Part shown: positions 25,678-33,725 of the stretch, one piece after another
Numbering within the stretch: position 1 is the first letter of the stretch
Layout of the letters: every line of letters starts with the position of its first letter
Assembly (NCBI GenBank): GCA_965660935.1
Contig: CBFIBR010000006.1
Location: forward strand, 6,291 to 70,290
DNA length: 64,000 bases
Direction of reading: 5' to 3'
DNA from: UBA1172 sp002457135
GTDB lineage: Bacteria > Pseudomonadota > Alphaproteobacteria > Puniceispirillales > UBA1172
The notes under the pieces: generated by a model
Databases searched by the model: none
Told to the model about the DNA's origin: nothing
The model's input: only the letters and a program-made list of their open reading frames with translations
Translations under genes and position numbers: made by a program

Positions 25678-27363
25678 TTAACCCCCGCGATGCTTGAAGC
25701 TGTCACGGCGGAAGCTGTAGAGCGCGGCAGGGTCAACCGCCACATCAATCACCGCTGGCTTGTTGCCATTGAGCGCAGCCTTGACCGCGTCACCAACCTC
25801 ATCCAGGGTTTCCGCCTTGTACCCGGCAGCCCCGTACAATTCGGCAAGCTTGTCAAAAGGCGGGCTGGAGATATCAGCCCCGATATACCGCCCGCCAAAG
25901 AAATCACGCTGATAGGCCTTTTCCGCCCCCCAGCAGCCGTTATTCATAACGATGGTGACAGTGTTGATGTTGTAATCCACCGCGGTGCTGAGTTCAGACA
26001 GCGTCATCCCGAAACCGCCATCACCCATCAGGCTGATCACCGGGCGTTCGGGGCAGGCCAGCTTGGCCCCGAGACCGCAGGCAAAGGAAAACCCGACAAG
26101 CCCGAAATCAAGCGGCGTAATCAGCGACCTTGGCCCCCCGTATTGCAACGCATCGGTGGCTTGCAGGCAGAGCGTTCCGGCATCCATGGTGATGATGGCA
26201 TCGGATGGGAAGACACCGCGCATGGTCCTGAACAGCCCTGACGGCTGGATCGGCAGGCTCATGTCAGCATCGGCATCACGTTGCTTGAGAAAGTCGGATT
26301 TTTCGGCTGAATAGGCAGAAAGCCAGGCATTGGCATCAGCCCGATCAGCGGCCTTTTCAATCAGTCGGGTCAGCTGCCGGGCCGTTTCGGCGGCATCCCC
26401 CCATATCCCCAGCTCAACAGGGAAATAGCGGCCAATGGCCGTGGGTTCGATTTCAACCTGAATAATCGCCGCCTCGGCATTGATGTTATCGTAGCTGTAG
26501 AAGGTGGAATTAAACCCGAGGCGGGTGCCGAGGGCGAGGATCACATCAGCTTCACGCACCAGCCTGGAGGCAACCCTGTTGCCCCGCGGCCCCATCTGCC
26601 CGGCGTTGAGCGGATGACCAAAGGGAATGGCATCACCATGCCCCGGGGCCGTGCAAATGGGGGTGTTGAGCGTCTCAGCCAGCTTGAGCGCGTCTTCATG
26701 CGCCATGCTGTTCTTGATCCCACCACCGATCACGATCACCGGCCGGGCGGCAGAGGCCAGCATTCGTGCAGCCTGTTCCAGCAAGGTGCTATCGGGATGG
26801 GGCAGGGATTGATTGCGATACTGCGCCGGGCTGGGCATGGCAGCGTAATCCGCCTGAGCCGCCAGAACATCACGCGGCAGGTTGATCTGCACAGGGCCGC
26901 AGCGCGGGGTCATGGCGGCACGGAACCCCTCCCGGATAATTTCTGGCACCCGGTCAGCCGAAGGCACGGTCCAGGTCTTTTTGGTGATCGGCGTGAACAG
27001 CGACTGCTGGTCAACCTCCTGAAACGCATCACGGTACTGGTGGGCGGTGGATAACGCCCCGGCGATGGAGACAACAGGTGAAAACGCTGCTTTCGCCTGG
27101 GCCAGACCGGTGACCAGATTGGTTGTTCCGGGGCCGTTCTGTCCGGCCAGCACAACCCCGGCCTTGCCACTGGCGCGGGCATAGCCATCAGCCATGTGGG
27201 TGCCGGTGCGTTCATCATGCACACCGATGAAACGGATGGATTGGCTATCATGGAGCGCATCAAACATTTCCATCGTTGCCGATCCGATCAGGCCGAAAAC
27301 GATTTCAGTGTCTTCATTCTCCAGCGCGGCGACGGCGGCCTGGCCCCCGGACATTGTTTTCAT
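25678..27363 (-). CDS. ThDP-dependent enzyme, sulfoacetaldehyde acetyltransferase (Xsc)-like
   Basis: About 561 aa, three-domain acetolactate-synthase superfamily protein. The N-terminal PYR domain has IGSATMEMFDAL and the cofactor-activating Glu51 in GVHDERTGTHMADGYA. GPGTTNLVTG and FQEVDQQSLF follow, then the central domain. The C-terminal PP domain has GDGGFGMTLSELS and MNNGCWGAEKAYQRDFFGGR. The FQEVxQ, QINLPRD and WGAEK-x-x-Q-x-D-F-x-x-x-R segments resemble Xsc more than biosynthetic IlvB, as far as I recall those families, but identity as Xsc is not established and no ilvN or pta lies nearby. ATG 27363 follows AAAGGG; a GTG immediately before it is an alternative. It overlaps the hydrolase stop. 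Confidence 0.85.
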   Translation of the reverse strand: MKTMSGGQAAVAALENEDTEIVFGLIGSATMEMFDALHDSQSIRFIGVHDERTGTHMADGYARASGKAGVVLAGQNGPGTTNLVTGLAQAKAAFSPVVSIAGALSTAHQYRDAFQEVDQQSLFTPITKKTWTVPSADRVPEIIREGFRAAMTPRCGPVQINLPRDVLAAQADYAAMPSPAQYRNQSLPHPDSTLLEQAARMLASAARPVIVIGGGIKNSMAHEDALKLAETLNTPICTAPGHGDAIPFGHPLNAGQMGPRGNRVASRLVREADVILALGTRLGFNSTFYSYDNINAEAAIIQVEIEPTAIGRYFPVELGIWGDAAETARQLTRLIEKAADRADANAWLSAYSAEKSDFLKQRDADADMSLPIQPSGLFRTMRGVFPSDAIITMDAGTLCLQATDALQYGGPRSLITPLDFGLVGFSFACGLGAKLACPERPVISLMGDGGFGMTLSELSTAVDYNINTVTIVMNNGCWGAEKAYQRDFFGGRYIGADISSPPFDKLAELYGAAGYKAETLDEVGDAVKAALNGNKPAVIDVAVDPAALYSFRRDSFKHRGG

Positions 27364-28178
27364 CACGAACCCTTTCCACTAAGGCGGTTGAGAAAATTCA
27401 ATATCGGCGCGGTGTAGAGCGCCGGTTGTTCCATCACGCCAAGATGCTGGTGTTCCGGAATGATCAGTTGTTCGGCTGCCCCGGTTTCGGCGGCGATCAT
27501 TGCCGCCATCCCGGGCGTGCTGCCTGTATCCCCGGCCCCGGTCATCACCAGCATGGGCCGATTAATCGGCGGCTCGGGCGCTTTCAGCTCCCTTACCCCA
27601 TGGGCCAGCACCCACGCCGTGCCGGCATAACTTTCATCATCGGTTTCCTCGCGCCATTGCCTGACCTGATCCAGTGTTTCAGGGCTGGCGGCGCGAAACC
27701 CAGGCGTGAACCAGCGGATCAGCGCATCGGGCAGGGTGGTCATCTTGCCTTCGGCGGAAACCTTGCTGGCGCGATTTTCCACCATCTCCTGGCCTTTGTC
27801 ACCCCGGTCATGGGGTGAGTTCATGATAACGAGGCTGAGGCAGCGATGGGGGTGATCCATCACCAGCCGCCGGTTGATCATCCCGCCAATGGAAAACCCG
27901 ATGATATGGGCGCAATCGACCCCCGCCGCATCCATCACGCCGGTGACCTGACGGGCGAACAGATCAAGCGAGGGTTGCTCAGGGGCAGGGCCGCTCTCCC
28001 CATGGCCGAAGAGATCATGGGCAATAACGCGAAACGGCCCGGCCAGCGCGTCAATAAAGGGCTCCCACATGGCCCGGCACAGGCCGAGACCATGGATCAG
28101 GATAACCGGTTCAGCATCAGCGGGGCCATGAACTTCATAGGCGGTATGGCTAGACTCCAGCGGGGTTTTCAAGGTCAT
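27363..28178 (-). CDS. Alpha/beta hydrolase (enol-lactonase-like)
   Basis: 271 aa, single alpha/beta hydrolase domain. HG oxyanion segment LIHGLGLCRAMW (about 27-38), nucleophile Ser in GFSIGG (about residue 96), late acid in MTGAGDTGST and catalytic His in EHQHLGVMEQP (about 247). The layout resembles PcaD-type 3-oxoadipate enol-lactonases and related hydrolases acting on ring-cleavage products. It overlaps both neighbours in the operon (28 bp into the end of the DUF1185 gene, a few bases with the ThDP gene), so all three are probably co-translated. Likely it hydrolyses an ester, lactone or amide intermediate of the unknown pathway. Confidence 0.85.
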   Translation of the reverse strand: MTLKTPLESSHTAYEVHGPADAEPVILIHGLGLCRAMWEPFIDALAGPFRVIAHDLFGHGESGPAPEQPSLDLFARQVTGVMDAAGVDCAHIIGFSIGGMINRRLVMDHPHRCLSLVIMNSPHDRGDKGQEMVENRASKVSAEGKMTTLPDALIRWFTPGFRAASPETLDQVRQWREETDDESYAGTAWVLAHGVRELKAPEPPINRPMLVMTGAGDTGSTPGMAAMIAAETGAAEQLIIPEHQHLGVMEQPALYTAPILNFLNRLSGKGS

Positions 28179-28755
28179 GGCCCATTTCCTTCAGATCCTG
28201 ATAGCGGTCACCGATACGGTGATGCGGATGCCCGCCGACAGAACCGCCTAGCGCAACAATAATCTCATCCTCGGCCGGGGCATCAGGGATCGAAAGATGG
28301 ATGGTCTGGTAATGCGAACGCCTGCCGCCATCGTGCTTGTCCATCAGCGGGATGACCAGCGGGCTGCCAGCACCGCCCCGCAGGTTTGAAAACACAAGAT
28401 AGGTTTTGGCTGAAACAGCATCACGGAACTGGTTCCCGAACCAGAGCGTATGCGTCATGGCCATGGCGTGTTCCAGCTCACCGCCCATGCCAACCACGGA
28501 TGCCTTGCCATAGCCCTCGATAGCATCGCCCGTTACCGCCAGCACCATATCGGTCAGCATCTTGCCAACCACCGGCGCAACGGTACGAATTTCAGGGGTC
28601 ATATCCTCAACAAACCCGCGCCCGTACCAGGGGTTCCTGATGATGGCGGCGGCGGCGACCAGCAAGGTCGGCTCAGCCAGCGGCTTGCCGCCTTCCTCAT
28701 GGGTGTGCTGGATATGGGTAAGGGTGCGTCTGATTTCCGCTGTGGTTTCCGGCAT
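28150..28755 (-). CDS. DUF1185 / amino acid synthesis-family (PF06684) protein
   Basis: 201 aa. Recognised from the family's conserved run of segments: RNPWYGRGFVEDM, GKASVVGMGGELEHAMA, FGNQFRDAVSAKT, GAGSPLVIPLMDK and GGSVGGHPHHRIGDRY. The family is named for presumed amino acid synthesis, but members also lie beside luciferase-like monooxygenases in catabolic loci, as here; no reaction is firmly known. The ATG at 28755 has GGAG six bases before it and is preferred to an in-frame TTG four codons upstream. Two His clusters near the C-terminus (HPHHR) look like metal or catalytic sites, by inference. Confidence 0.82.
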   Translation of the reverse strand: MPETTAEIRRTLTHIQHTHEEGGKPLAEPTLLVAAAAIIRNPWYGRGFVEDMTPEIRTVAPVVGKMLTDMVLAVTGDAIEGYGKASVVGMGGELEHAMAMTHTLWFGNQFRDAVSAKTYLVFSNLRGGAGSPLVIPLMDKHDGGRRSHYQTIHLSIPDAPAEDEIIVALGGSVGGHPHHRIGDRYQDLKEMGHDLENPAGV

Positions 28756-28805
28756 GGGTATCTCCAACGATGGCCCTTTTCAGGTATTGGCTTCAGGGGT
28801 TGGCT

Positions 28806-29843
28806 TCAGGAATTAAAGGCAGGCATGACTTTATTGATGAACAGGTCGAGCGACCTTTTCTGCTGCTCCATCTCCATCCCCATGGAGGCATAATAGATAA
28901 AGCTGTCCACCCCCAGCGCCTCATAGGCCTTGAGTTTGCTGATCACCGTCTCAGGGTCGCCAAAGAGCAGGTTCTGTTCCAGGTCTTTGGGATTGACCCG
29001 GACATTGCCTTCCAGTTCCTCAAGCGGAACATGCTCGGGGAAGCCGTTGACAACATCACCCTTTTTCATCATCAGGTTGCCGAATTGCGACAGGATCTGG
29101 CGAATGGCGGCCATGGCACTGTCGCGGTCAGCATCGGTTTCATAAACGCTGGAATGCCGCATCAGGCAGAATTTGCCGTTCCATTGCGGGTTGTGGTTGG
29201 CAATCGCATCATCCAGCATCTGGCGGTATTTTTCAGCCTCGCTCATGGGCATGGTCAGGGGCCAGCTGAGGATATTGCAATCGTTTTTGACGGCATAATC
29301 AAAGGTGATCGGTGACCGTGCCGCCACCCAGAAAGGCACATCATCCTGAACCGGTTTGGGGCAGGAGGTTGCGCTGGGGAATTGCCAGAATTCACCGTCA
29401 TGCGCCACATCACCCTGCCATAGCTGGCGCACCAGCGGCAGCATTTCCTGCATGTAACGCCAGCTGTCTTTCTGGTCCAGCCCCGGCCTCATGCGATCAA
29501 ATTCGCGTTGATAGGCACCGGAACCCAGCCCGAATTCCAGCCTGCCGCCTGAAATCAGGTCCAGCAGGGCGGCCTCACCGGCAATGTTGATCGGGTGCCA
29601 GTAGGCGGCATTGGCAACCCCGCAACCAAGCCGGATATTTTCGGTTTCCCCGGCCCACCAGGTGAGGATCTGAAACGGGTTGGGGGCGATGGTCATTTCC
29701 AGCGCATGGTGTTCGGCGGCCCATGCCACCTCAAAACCGGCACGATCCGCCATCTGAACCATCTCAATCGTATGGTTGCGCACGGTGTTCATGCAGGTCG
29801 ATGAATTCATCCGTTCCAGGTTAACCGCAAGATGAAATTTCAT
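28806..29843 (-). CDS. LLM-class (bacterial luciferase-like) flavin monooxygenase
   Basis: 345-aa TIM-barrel flavoenzyme that would use reduced FMN from a separate reductase to oxygenate its substrate. Typical segments are VQMADRAGFEVAWAAEHHA, APNPFQILTWWAGETENIRLG, AAYWHPINIAGEAALLDLISG, GRLEFGLGSGAYQREFDRM and FGDPETVISKLKAYEALGVD. The flavin reductase two genes upstream in the same operon is the obvious partner. With the aldehyde dehydrogenase and hydrolases it could open a ring or cleave a C-N or C-S bond; the substrate cannot be read from sequence. Confidence 0.92.
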   Translation of the reverse strand: MKFHLAVNLERMNSSTCMNTVRNHTIEMVQMADRAGFEVAWAAEHHALEMTIAPNPFQILTWWAGETENIRLGCGVANAAYWHPINIAGEAALLDLISGGRLEFGLGSGAYQREFDRMRPGLDQKDSWRYMQEMLPLVRQLWQGDVAHDGEFWQFPSATSCPKPVQDDVPFWVAARSPITFDYAVKNDCNILSWPLTMPMSEAEKYRQMLDDAIANHNPQWNGKFCLMRHSSVYETDADRDSAMAAIRQILSQFGNLMMKKGDVVNGFPEHVPLEELEGNVRVNPKDLEQNLLFGDPETVISKLKAYEALGVDSFIYYASMGMEMEQQKRSLDLFINKVMPAFNS

Positions 29844-29855
29844 GATACTCTCTCC

Positions 29856-31337
29856 CTAACGAGGCTCAAACGGATTGCCGATGGGGTCTTCGGACAGGTT
29901 CATCCAGACTGTCTTTGGCCTTGTGTAATCGTAAAGCGCCTGAAGCCCGCTTTCGCGGCCATAGCCTGAATTTTTCATGCCGCCAAATTCCGCTATCGGT
30001 GAGATCACGCGATAGGTGTTGAGCCAGACAATCCCGGCCCTGATGCTGTTGGCCAGTCGCATGGCACGGGCGCCATCCCGGGTGAAAATCCCCGCCGCCA
30101 GACCGTGGCTGGTATCATTGGCCATGGCAATAACCTCAGCCTCATCCCTGAAGCGCAATACCGACAGCACCGGGCCGAACAATTCGGTATCGACAATCGT
30201 CATGTCCTGCCGGTCGCAGGTGATGATGGTAGGCTCAAAATAAAGACCATCCATGCCCTCGGCGCGTTTGCCGCCGGTCAGCACCGTGCCGCCTTCGTTG
30301 CAGGCGATGGAAACCTGTTCCTCGATATGCGCCAGTTGCGCCGGGGTGCAGAGCGGCCCCATCTGGGTTTCCTCTTCCATCGGGTCACCGAGCTGGATGC
30401 TCCCGGCAATGGCGGTCATTTTTTCAAGGAAAGCATCAGCGATGCTGTCTTGCAGGTAGAGCCGTGATCCGGCAACGCAGCTCTGCCCGGCGGCGGCGAA
30501 TATCCCGGCGACCGAACCGTTCACCGCGCTTTCCAGATCAGCATCCTCACAGACGATAAAGGGCGACTTGCCCCCCAGTTCCAGCGACAGCTCGGCAAAG
30601 TTTTCAGCACTGTTGCGGATCACATGGGCGGCTGATTGTGGCCCGCCGGTAAAGGCTATCCGCGCTATCAGCGGATGACTGGTCAGGACTTTTCCGCAAG
30701 GCTCACCATGGCCGGTGACGATGTTGATCACGCCATCGGGAATGCCCGCTTCCTTGATCAGCTTGCCAAATTCGAGCATGGCGGCGGCCCCGTGTTCCGA
30801 GGCTTTCAGCACCATCGTGTTGCCGGTGGCGAGCGCGGGGCCAATCTTAACCGCACTCAGGAAGAGTTGCGAATTCCACGGCACCACGGCGGCAATAACC
30901 CCCAGCGGCTCACGCCGGGTGAAAACAAACATATCAGGCTTGTCAATCGGCAGGGTATCGCCGGATACCTTATCCGCCGCACCGCCATAGAAACGCAGAA
31001 ATTCGGCAATGTACCTGGCCTGCCAGCGGGTCTCCTTGAACATCTTGCCGGTGTCGATGGTTTCGATCCGACCCAGGTTTTCCGATGCCTCCGCCAGCAG
31101 GTCAGCCAGCCGCATCAGGCATTTGCCGCGCTCGGTTGGCAGCATGCCTGCCCAAGGCCCGGTGGTTCCCGCAACATGGGCCGCACGAACAGCGCGGTCA
31201 ATATCATCGGCGGTGGCCTCAGGGACCGTGGCCCAGGCCTTCCCGGTGGCCGGATTGATGCTCTCAAAGGACCCGTTATCAGAGGCCTGACACCAGTCAC
31301 CATCAATCAGCATGGAATAGCGGACGAGGTCAGTCAT
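29856..31337 (-). CDS. NAD(P)+-dependent aldehyde dehydrogenase
   Basis: 493-aa ALDH superfamily enzyme oxidising an aldehyde to the acid. Catalytic elements: the Rossmann/active-site stretch VVPWNSQLFLS, the general base in LELGGKSPFIV (Glu) and the nucleophilic Cys in AAGQSCVAGSR. C-terminal LFGPVLSVLRF and FGGMKNSGYGRE are conserved. It overlaps the flavin reductase by 4 bp (ATGA) and precedes the monooxygenase by 12 bp, placing it firmly in the LysR-linked catabolic operon. It resembles the broad betaine-/vanillin-type ALDHs. An aldehyde formed by the monooxygenase is the likely substrate. Confidence 0.93.
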   Translation of the reverse strand: MTDLVRYSMLIDGDWCQASDNGSFESINPATGKAWATVPEATADDIDRAVRAAHVAGTTGPWAGMLPTERGKCLMRLADLLAEASENLGRIETIDTGKMFKETRWQARYIAEFLRFYGGAADKVSGDTLPIDKPDMFVFTRREPLGVIAAVVPWNSQLFLSAVKIGPALATGNTMVLKASEHGAAAMLEFGKLIKEAGIPDGVINIVTGHGEPCGKVLTSHPLIARIAFTGGPQSAAHVIRNSAENFAELSLELGGKSPFIVCEDADLESAVNGSVAGIFAAAGQSCVAGSRLYLQDSIADAFLEKMTAIAGSIQLGDPMEEETQMGPLCTPAQLAHIEEQVSIACNEGGTVLTGGKRAEGMDGLYFEPTIITCDRQDMTIVDTELFGPVLSVLRFRDEAEVIAMANDTSHGLAAGIFTRDGARAMRLANSIRAGIVWLNTYRVISPIAEFGGMKNSGYGRESGLQALYDYTRPKTVWMNLSEDPIGNPFEPR

Positions 31338-31822
31338 GCGACGGTTTCCTTCTGTCTCATTTTCCTTTCACCCTCAAGGGAGTGATACCGCCTCTGGTGA
31401 TACAAAAGCGGGCGGCGATCAGCCAGGGTGATGCCATCGACAGCCGCGATGAAAACCTGATGCGTCGATGCCTCAATCGACTGGATCACCGTGCAGTCAA
31501 AAGCGGTCTGGTCGTTGATCTCAATGCCGTCAAACCGGTCCCTGATCATGTGATCATCAAACCCGGCAAAGCGGTTGGCAATCGCTTCATCCCCCTCAGC
31601 CATGAGGTTGAGGGTAAAGCGGCGATGCTGCTCAACAATACCGAAAATCGTGCTGCTGCGGTTAAGGCAGATCAAAAGGGAAGGGGGCGATGCCGAAACC
31701 GAACAATAGGATGTCACGGTGGCCCCGAAACGCTGGCCATCAGCATCCCGGGCGGTGATCACGGCAACGGTGCTGGCAACGTCGCGCATGGCGGTGAGAA
31801 ATTGGTCCTGATCAGTCTTCAT
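31334..31822 (-). CDS. Flavin reductase (FMN-binding split-barrel), monooxygenase partner
   Basis: 162-aa flavin reductase-like protein supplying FMNH2. MRDVASTVAVITARDADGQR, GATVTSYCSVSASPPSLLICLNRSST and FTLNLMAEGDEAIANRFAG match the HpaC/ActVB-like family, with His near the end (RRPLLYHQRRYHSLEG). The start at 31822 (MKTDQDQFL) is chosen because it begins the conserved fold; earlier in-frame codons fall inside the regulatory region shared with the divergent LysR gene. It is the first gene of the seven-gene operon, whose promoter should lie in 31823-31943. Confidence 0.9.
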   Translation of the reverse strand: MKTDQDQFLTAMRDVASTVAVITARDADGQRFGATVTSYCSVSASPPSLLICLNRSSTIFGIVEQHRRFTLNLMAEGDEAIANRFAGFDDHMIRDRFDGIEINDQTAFDCTVIQSIEASTHQVFIAAVDGITLADRRPLLYHQRRYHSLEGERKMRQKETVA

Positions 31823-31909
31823 GATCGTATTCTGCCTGTTGGTGATATCATGACCTTGCCATGACATGATCACGGTGACACAGGTTTCATCATTTGAAAA
31901 ACAAATTAT

Positions 31910-31929
31910 TTTTGATATTAATATCGAAA
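31910..31929. promoter_or_regulatory. Dyad in the LysR / catabolic-operon divergent promoter region
   Basis: GATATTAATATC (31914-31925) is a perfect 12-bp palindrome extended by mismatched T/A arms. It contains the T-N11-A type half-site layout common to LysR-family operators, and lies 18 bp before the LysR start and about 90 bp before the operon start. Assignment as the LysR box is inference. Confidence 0.5.
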
Positions 31930-31943
31930 AGTTCGATGTTTCC

Positions 31944-32795
31944 ATGAAAATTGATCACCTCAAAACCTTTTTGACGATTATTGAGACAGGCTCCCTTTCC
32001 AAGGCGGCCGAGCGGCTCAACATGACGCAATCCACGGTTTCAGCCCGCCTCAAGTCGCTTGAGGATGAAATGGGCCAGCCTCTGATCAACCGTAAAAAGT
32101 CTGGCATAACCATGACGGCGGCGGGGTCCCGGTTGCAGGGCTATGCCGAGGCGATGCAGGATTTGTGGCGACAGGCGAGGCATGAAATAGCCCTGCCAGC
32201 CATCATGGGTAAGAGTGTCAGCCTGGGCGTGCATACTGCGCTCTGGGATGATCTGGGGCAGGCCTCGCTTTCCGCGCTTTACCGGCGTTATCCGACCATG
32301 CCGATCACGATCCGCCTGTGCAGCAGTCAGGAGCTGAAAGAGAGCATGGAAAAAGGGCTGATTGATGCCGCCCTTGCGATCCAGCCCAGCTATACCCCTG
32401 ATCAGGTGATGCATGAGCTGTCCCCCGGAAAGCTGATCCTGGTTTCGACCCGTGCCGATAGCCCCGTGATGCATGACCGGTTTTATGTTTTTGTTGAATA
32501 CAGCTCGGAATTCTCACGGCTCCACGCCGCCGCTTATCATTCGGCGGGGACGGCACGGCTGTCGTTCAATTCACCCCGGCAATGCCTCGATTTTCTGCTC
32601 GACCATGGCGGTTCCGCCTATATGCCGCAGGAAATGGCGGAACCCTATATCAAGAACGGTGAGCTGCATGCCCTTGGTGGCGCGCCTGAATTTCAGCTTC
32701 CGCGATACCTGGTCATGACCAGCATCCTTGATGAGCGGGTGCCGGAACTGGCCCGGATCATGAAATCATCCAGTGGCCTCAACACCACGGGCTGA
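31944..32795 (+). CDS. LysR-family transcriptional regulator
   Basis: 283 aa. The N-terminal winged helix-turn-helix (1-60) reads MKIDHLKTFLTIIETGSLSK, then AAERLNMTQSTVSARLKSLEDEM, textbook LysR; the effector-binding periplasmic-binding-protein fold follows from about residue 90. ATG 31944 begins the canonical N-terminus; the frame is open 26 codons upstream but those residues are not LysR-like. It is divergent from the flavin reductase-led operon, the standard arrangement for a LysR activator of an adjacent catabolic operon; the co-inducer would be a pathway substrate or intermediate. Confidence 0.92.
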   Translation: MKIDHLKTFLTIIETGSLSKAAERLNMTQSTVSARLKSLEDEMGQPLINRKKSGITMTAAGSRLQGYAEAMQDLWRQARHEIALPAIMGKSVSLGVHTALWDDLGQASLSALYRRYPTMPITIRLCSSQELKESMEKGLIDAALAIQPSYTPDQVMHELSPGKLILVSTRADSPVMHDRFYVFVEYSSEFSRLHAAAYHSAGTARLSFNSPRQCLDFLLDHGGSAYMPQEMAEPYIKNGELHALGGAPEFQLPRYLVMTSILDERVPELARIMKSSSGLNTTG

Positions 32796-32801
32796 GCAGT
32801 T

Positions 32802-33662
32802 TCAATCAACATCCTGCCAGTCCTCATGACGCATGGTGAGGGCATGGGACCGGTTGTCACCGCCAACCAGATCATGCAGGTCAAACTGCGGTGAGGTGTT
32901 GGTGAAATTATGGACATGGGCGATGATCTGATGCTCATCCACCAGCACAACACCATAGGCCGGTTCGGTCAGATCGCCCCTGATAATCCTGTCATCCCCA
33001 TCCAGATCAAGCCGGGATTGATGGTTCAGCCCGCGCATGAAGGAAAAGGAAAAGCCATGCCAGTTGCCGCTGATAACGCGGTGAACATGGCCGAACAGCA
33101 TATGCCTGATCTTGTCGCGGTGACGTTCCAGCAGAGGCAGCAGTTTTTCGCCATCCCTGTTCCTGATCCGGTCAAGGCTGGCAATACCAACGTCAAAAGG
33201 CGGGTGATGCATGAACAAAAGCCCGGGCTGCTTGAGGCCGGAAAGGGTTTTATTGAGCCAATCGAGGCGTTTTTCGCAATATTCGCCGTGATGACCCTTC
33301 GGGGCCTTGGTATCGGTCAGGATGAACGGCCCCACCGGGGTTTCCAGTTTCTGCTGAAGATAGCCGTATTCGTCAAATTCCATCCGGGTGAAGGCCAGAT
33401 TCATGATGCCCATATCATCATGGTTGCCCATCATCAGGTAATAGGGCATCGGCAATGCATTAATGCGATCATAAAACGCCTTATAGGCCGCTTGATCCCC
33501 CCAATGCGTCAGATCACCCGTGATCACCACAAAGGCGGCATCAGCGTGATCAGTGGCGATGCTCTCAACAGCCAGCTCAAGCCGCCGCCGGGGGTTCGCC
33601 CCAAACAGCAAATCGTCACCACCGATGACGTGGGTGTCGGTTAAATGGATAAATTTGAACAT
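32802..33662 (-). CDS. Calcineurin-like phosphodiesterase, GpdQ/CpdA type
   Basis: 286-aa class III cyclic nucleotide phosphodiesterase-like metallophosphatase. All binuclear-centre ligands are visible: Asp9 and His11 (LTDTHV), Asp50 (TGDLTH), Asn80-His81 (GNHDD), His152/153 (MHHPP), and His192 and His194 (GHVH). Spacing matches glycerophosphodiesterase GpdQ closely. It lies just downstream, on the same strand, of a Ugp-type glycerol-3-phosphate/glycerophosphodiester transporter operon, which supports hydrolysis of imported phosphodiesters rather than cAMP. An intrinsic terminator separates it from the binding-protein gene, so its expression may depend on read-through or its own promoter. Confidence 0.88.
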   Translation of the reverse strand: MFKFIHLTDTHVIGGDDLLFGANPRRRLELAVESIATDHADAAFVVITGDLTHWGDQAAYKAFYDRINALPMPYYLMMGNHDDMGIMNLAFTRMEFDEYGYLQQKLETPVGPFILTDTKAPKGHHGEYCEKRLDWLNKTLSGLKQPGLLFMHHPPFDVGIASLDRIRNRDGEKLLPLLERHRDKIRHMLFGHVHRVISGNWHGFSFSFMRGLNHQSRLDLDGDDRIIRGDLTEPAYGVVLVDEHQIIAHVHNFTNTSPQFDLHDLVGGDNRSHALTMRHEDWQDVD

Positions 33663-33675
33663 GGCTCTGCTCCGG

Positions 33676-33710
33676 AAAAAAGGGGGAGAAGGGATAGCCC
33701 CTCTCCCCCC
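33676..33710 (-). terminator. Intrinsic terminator after the binding-protein gene
   Basis: Minus strand: GGGGGGAGAGGGG, loop CTAT, CCCTTCTCCCCC, then TTTTTT. It sits between the solute-binding protein stop and the phosphodiesterase start. Confidence 0.9.
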
Positions 33711-33725
33711 GGGTGTGATGGTTCT

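Noticed and set aside
32910..33644. 244-codon plus-strand open frame over the phosphodiesterase gene
   Set aside because: The opposite strand carries a complete GpdQ-like metal centre; this frame is the shadow.
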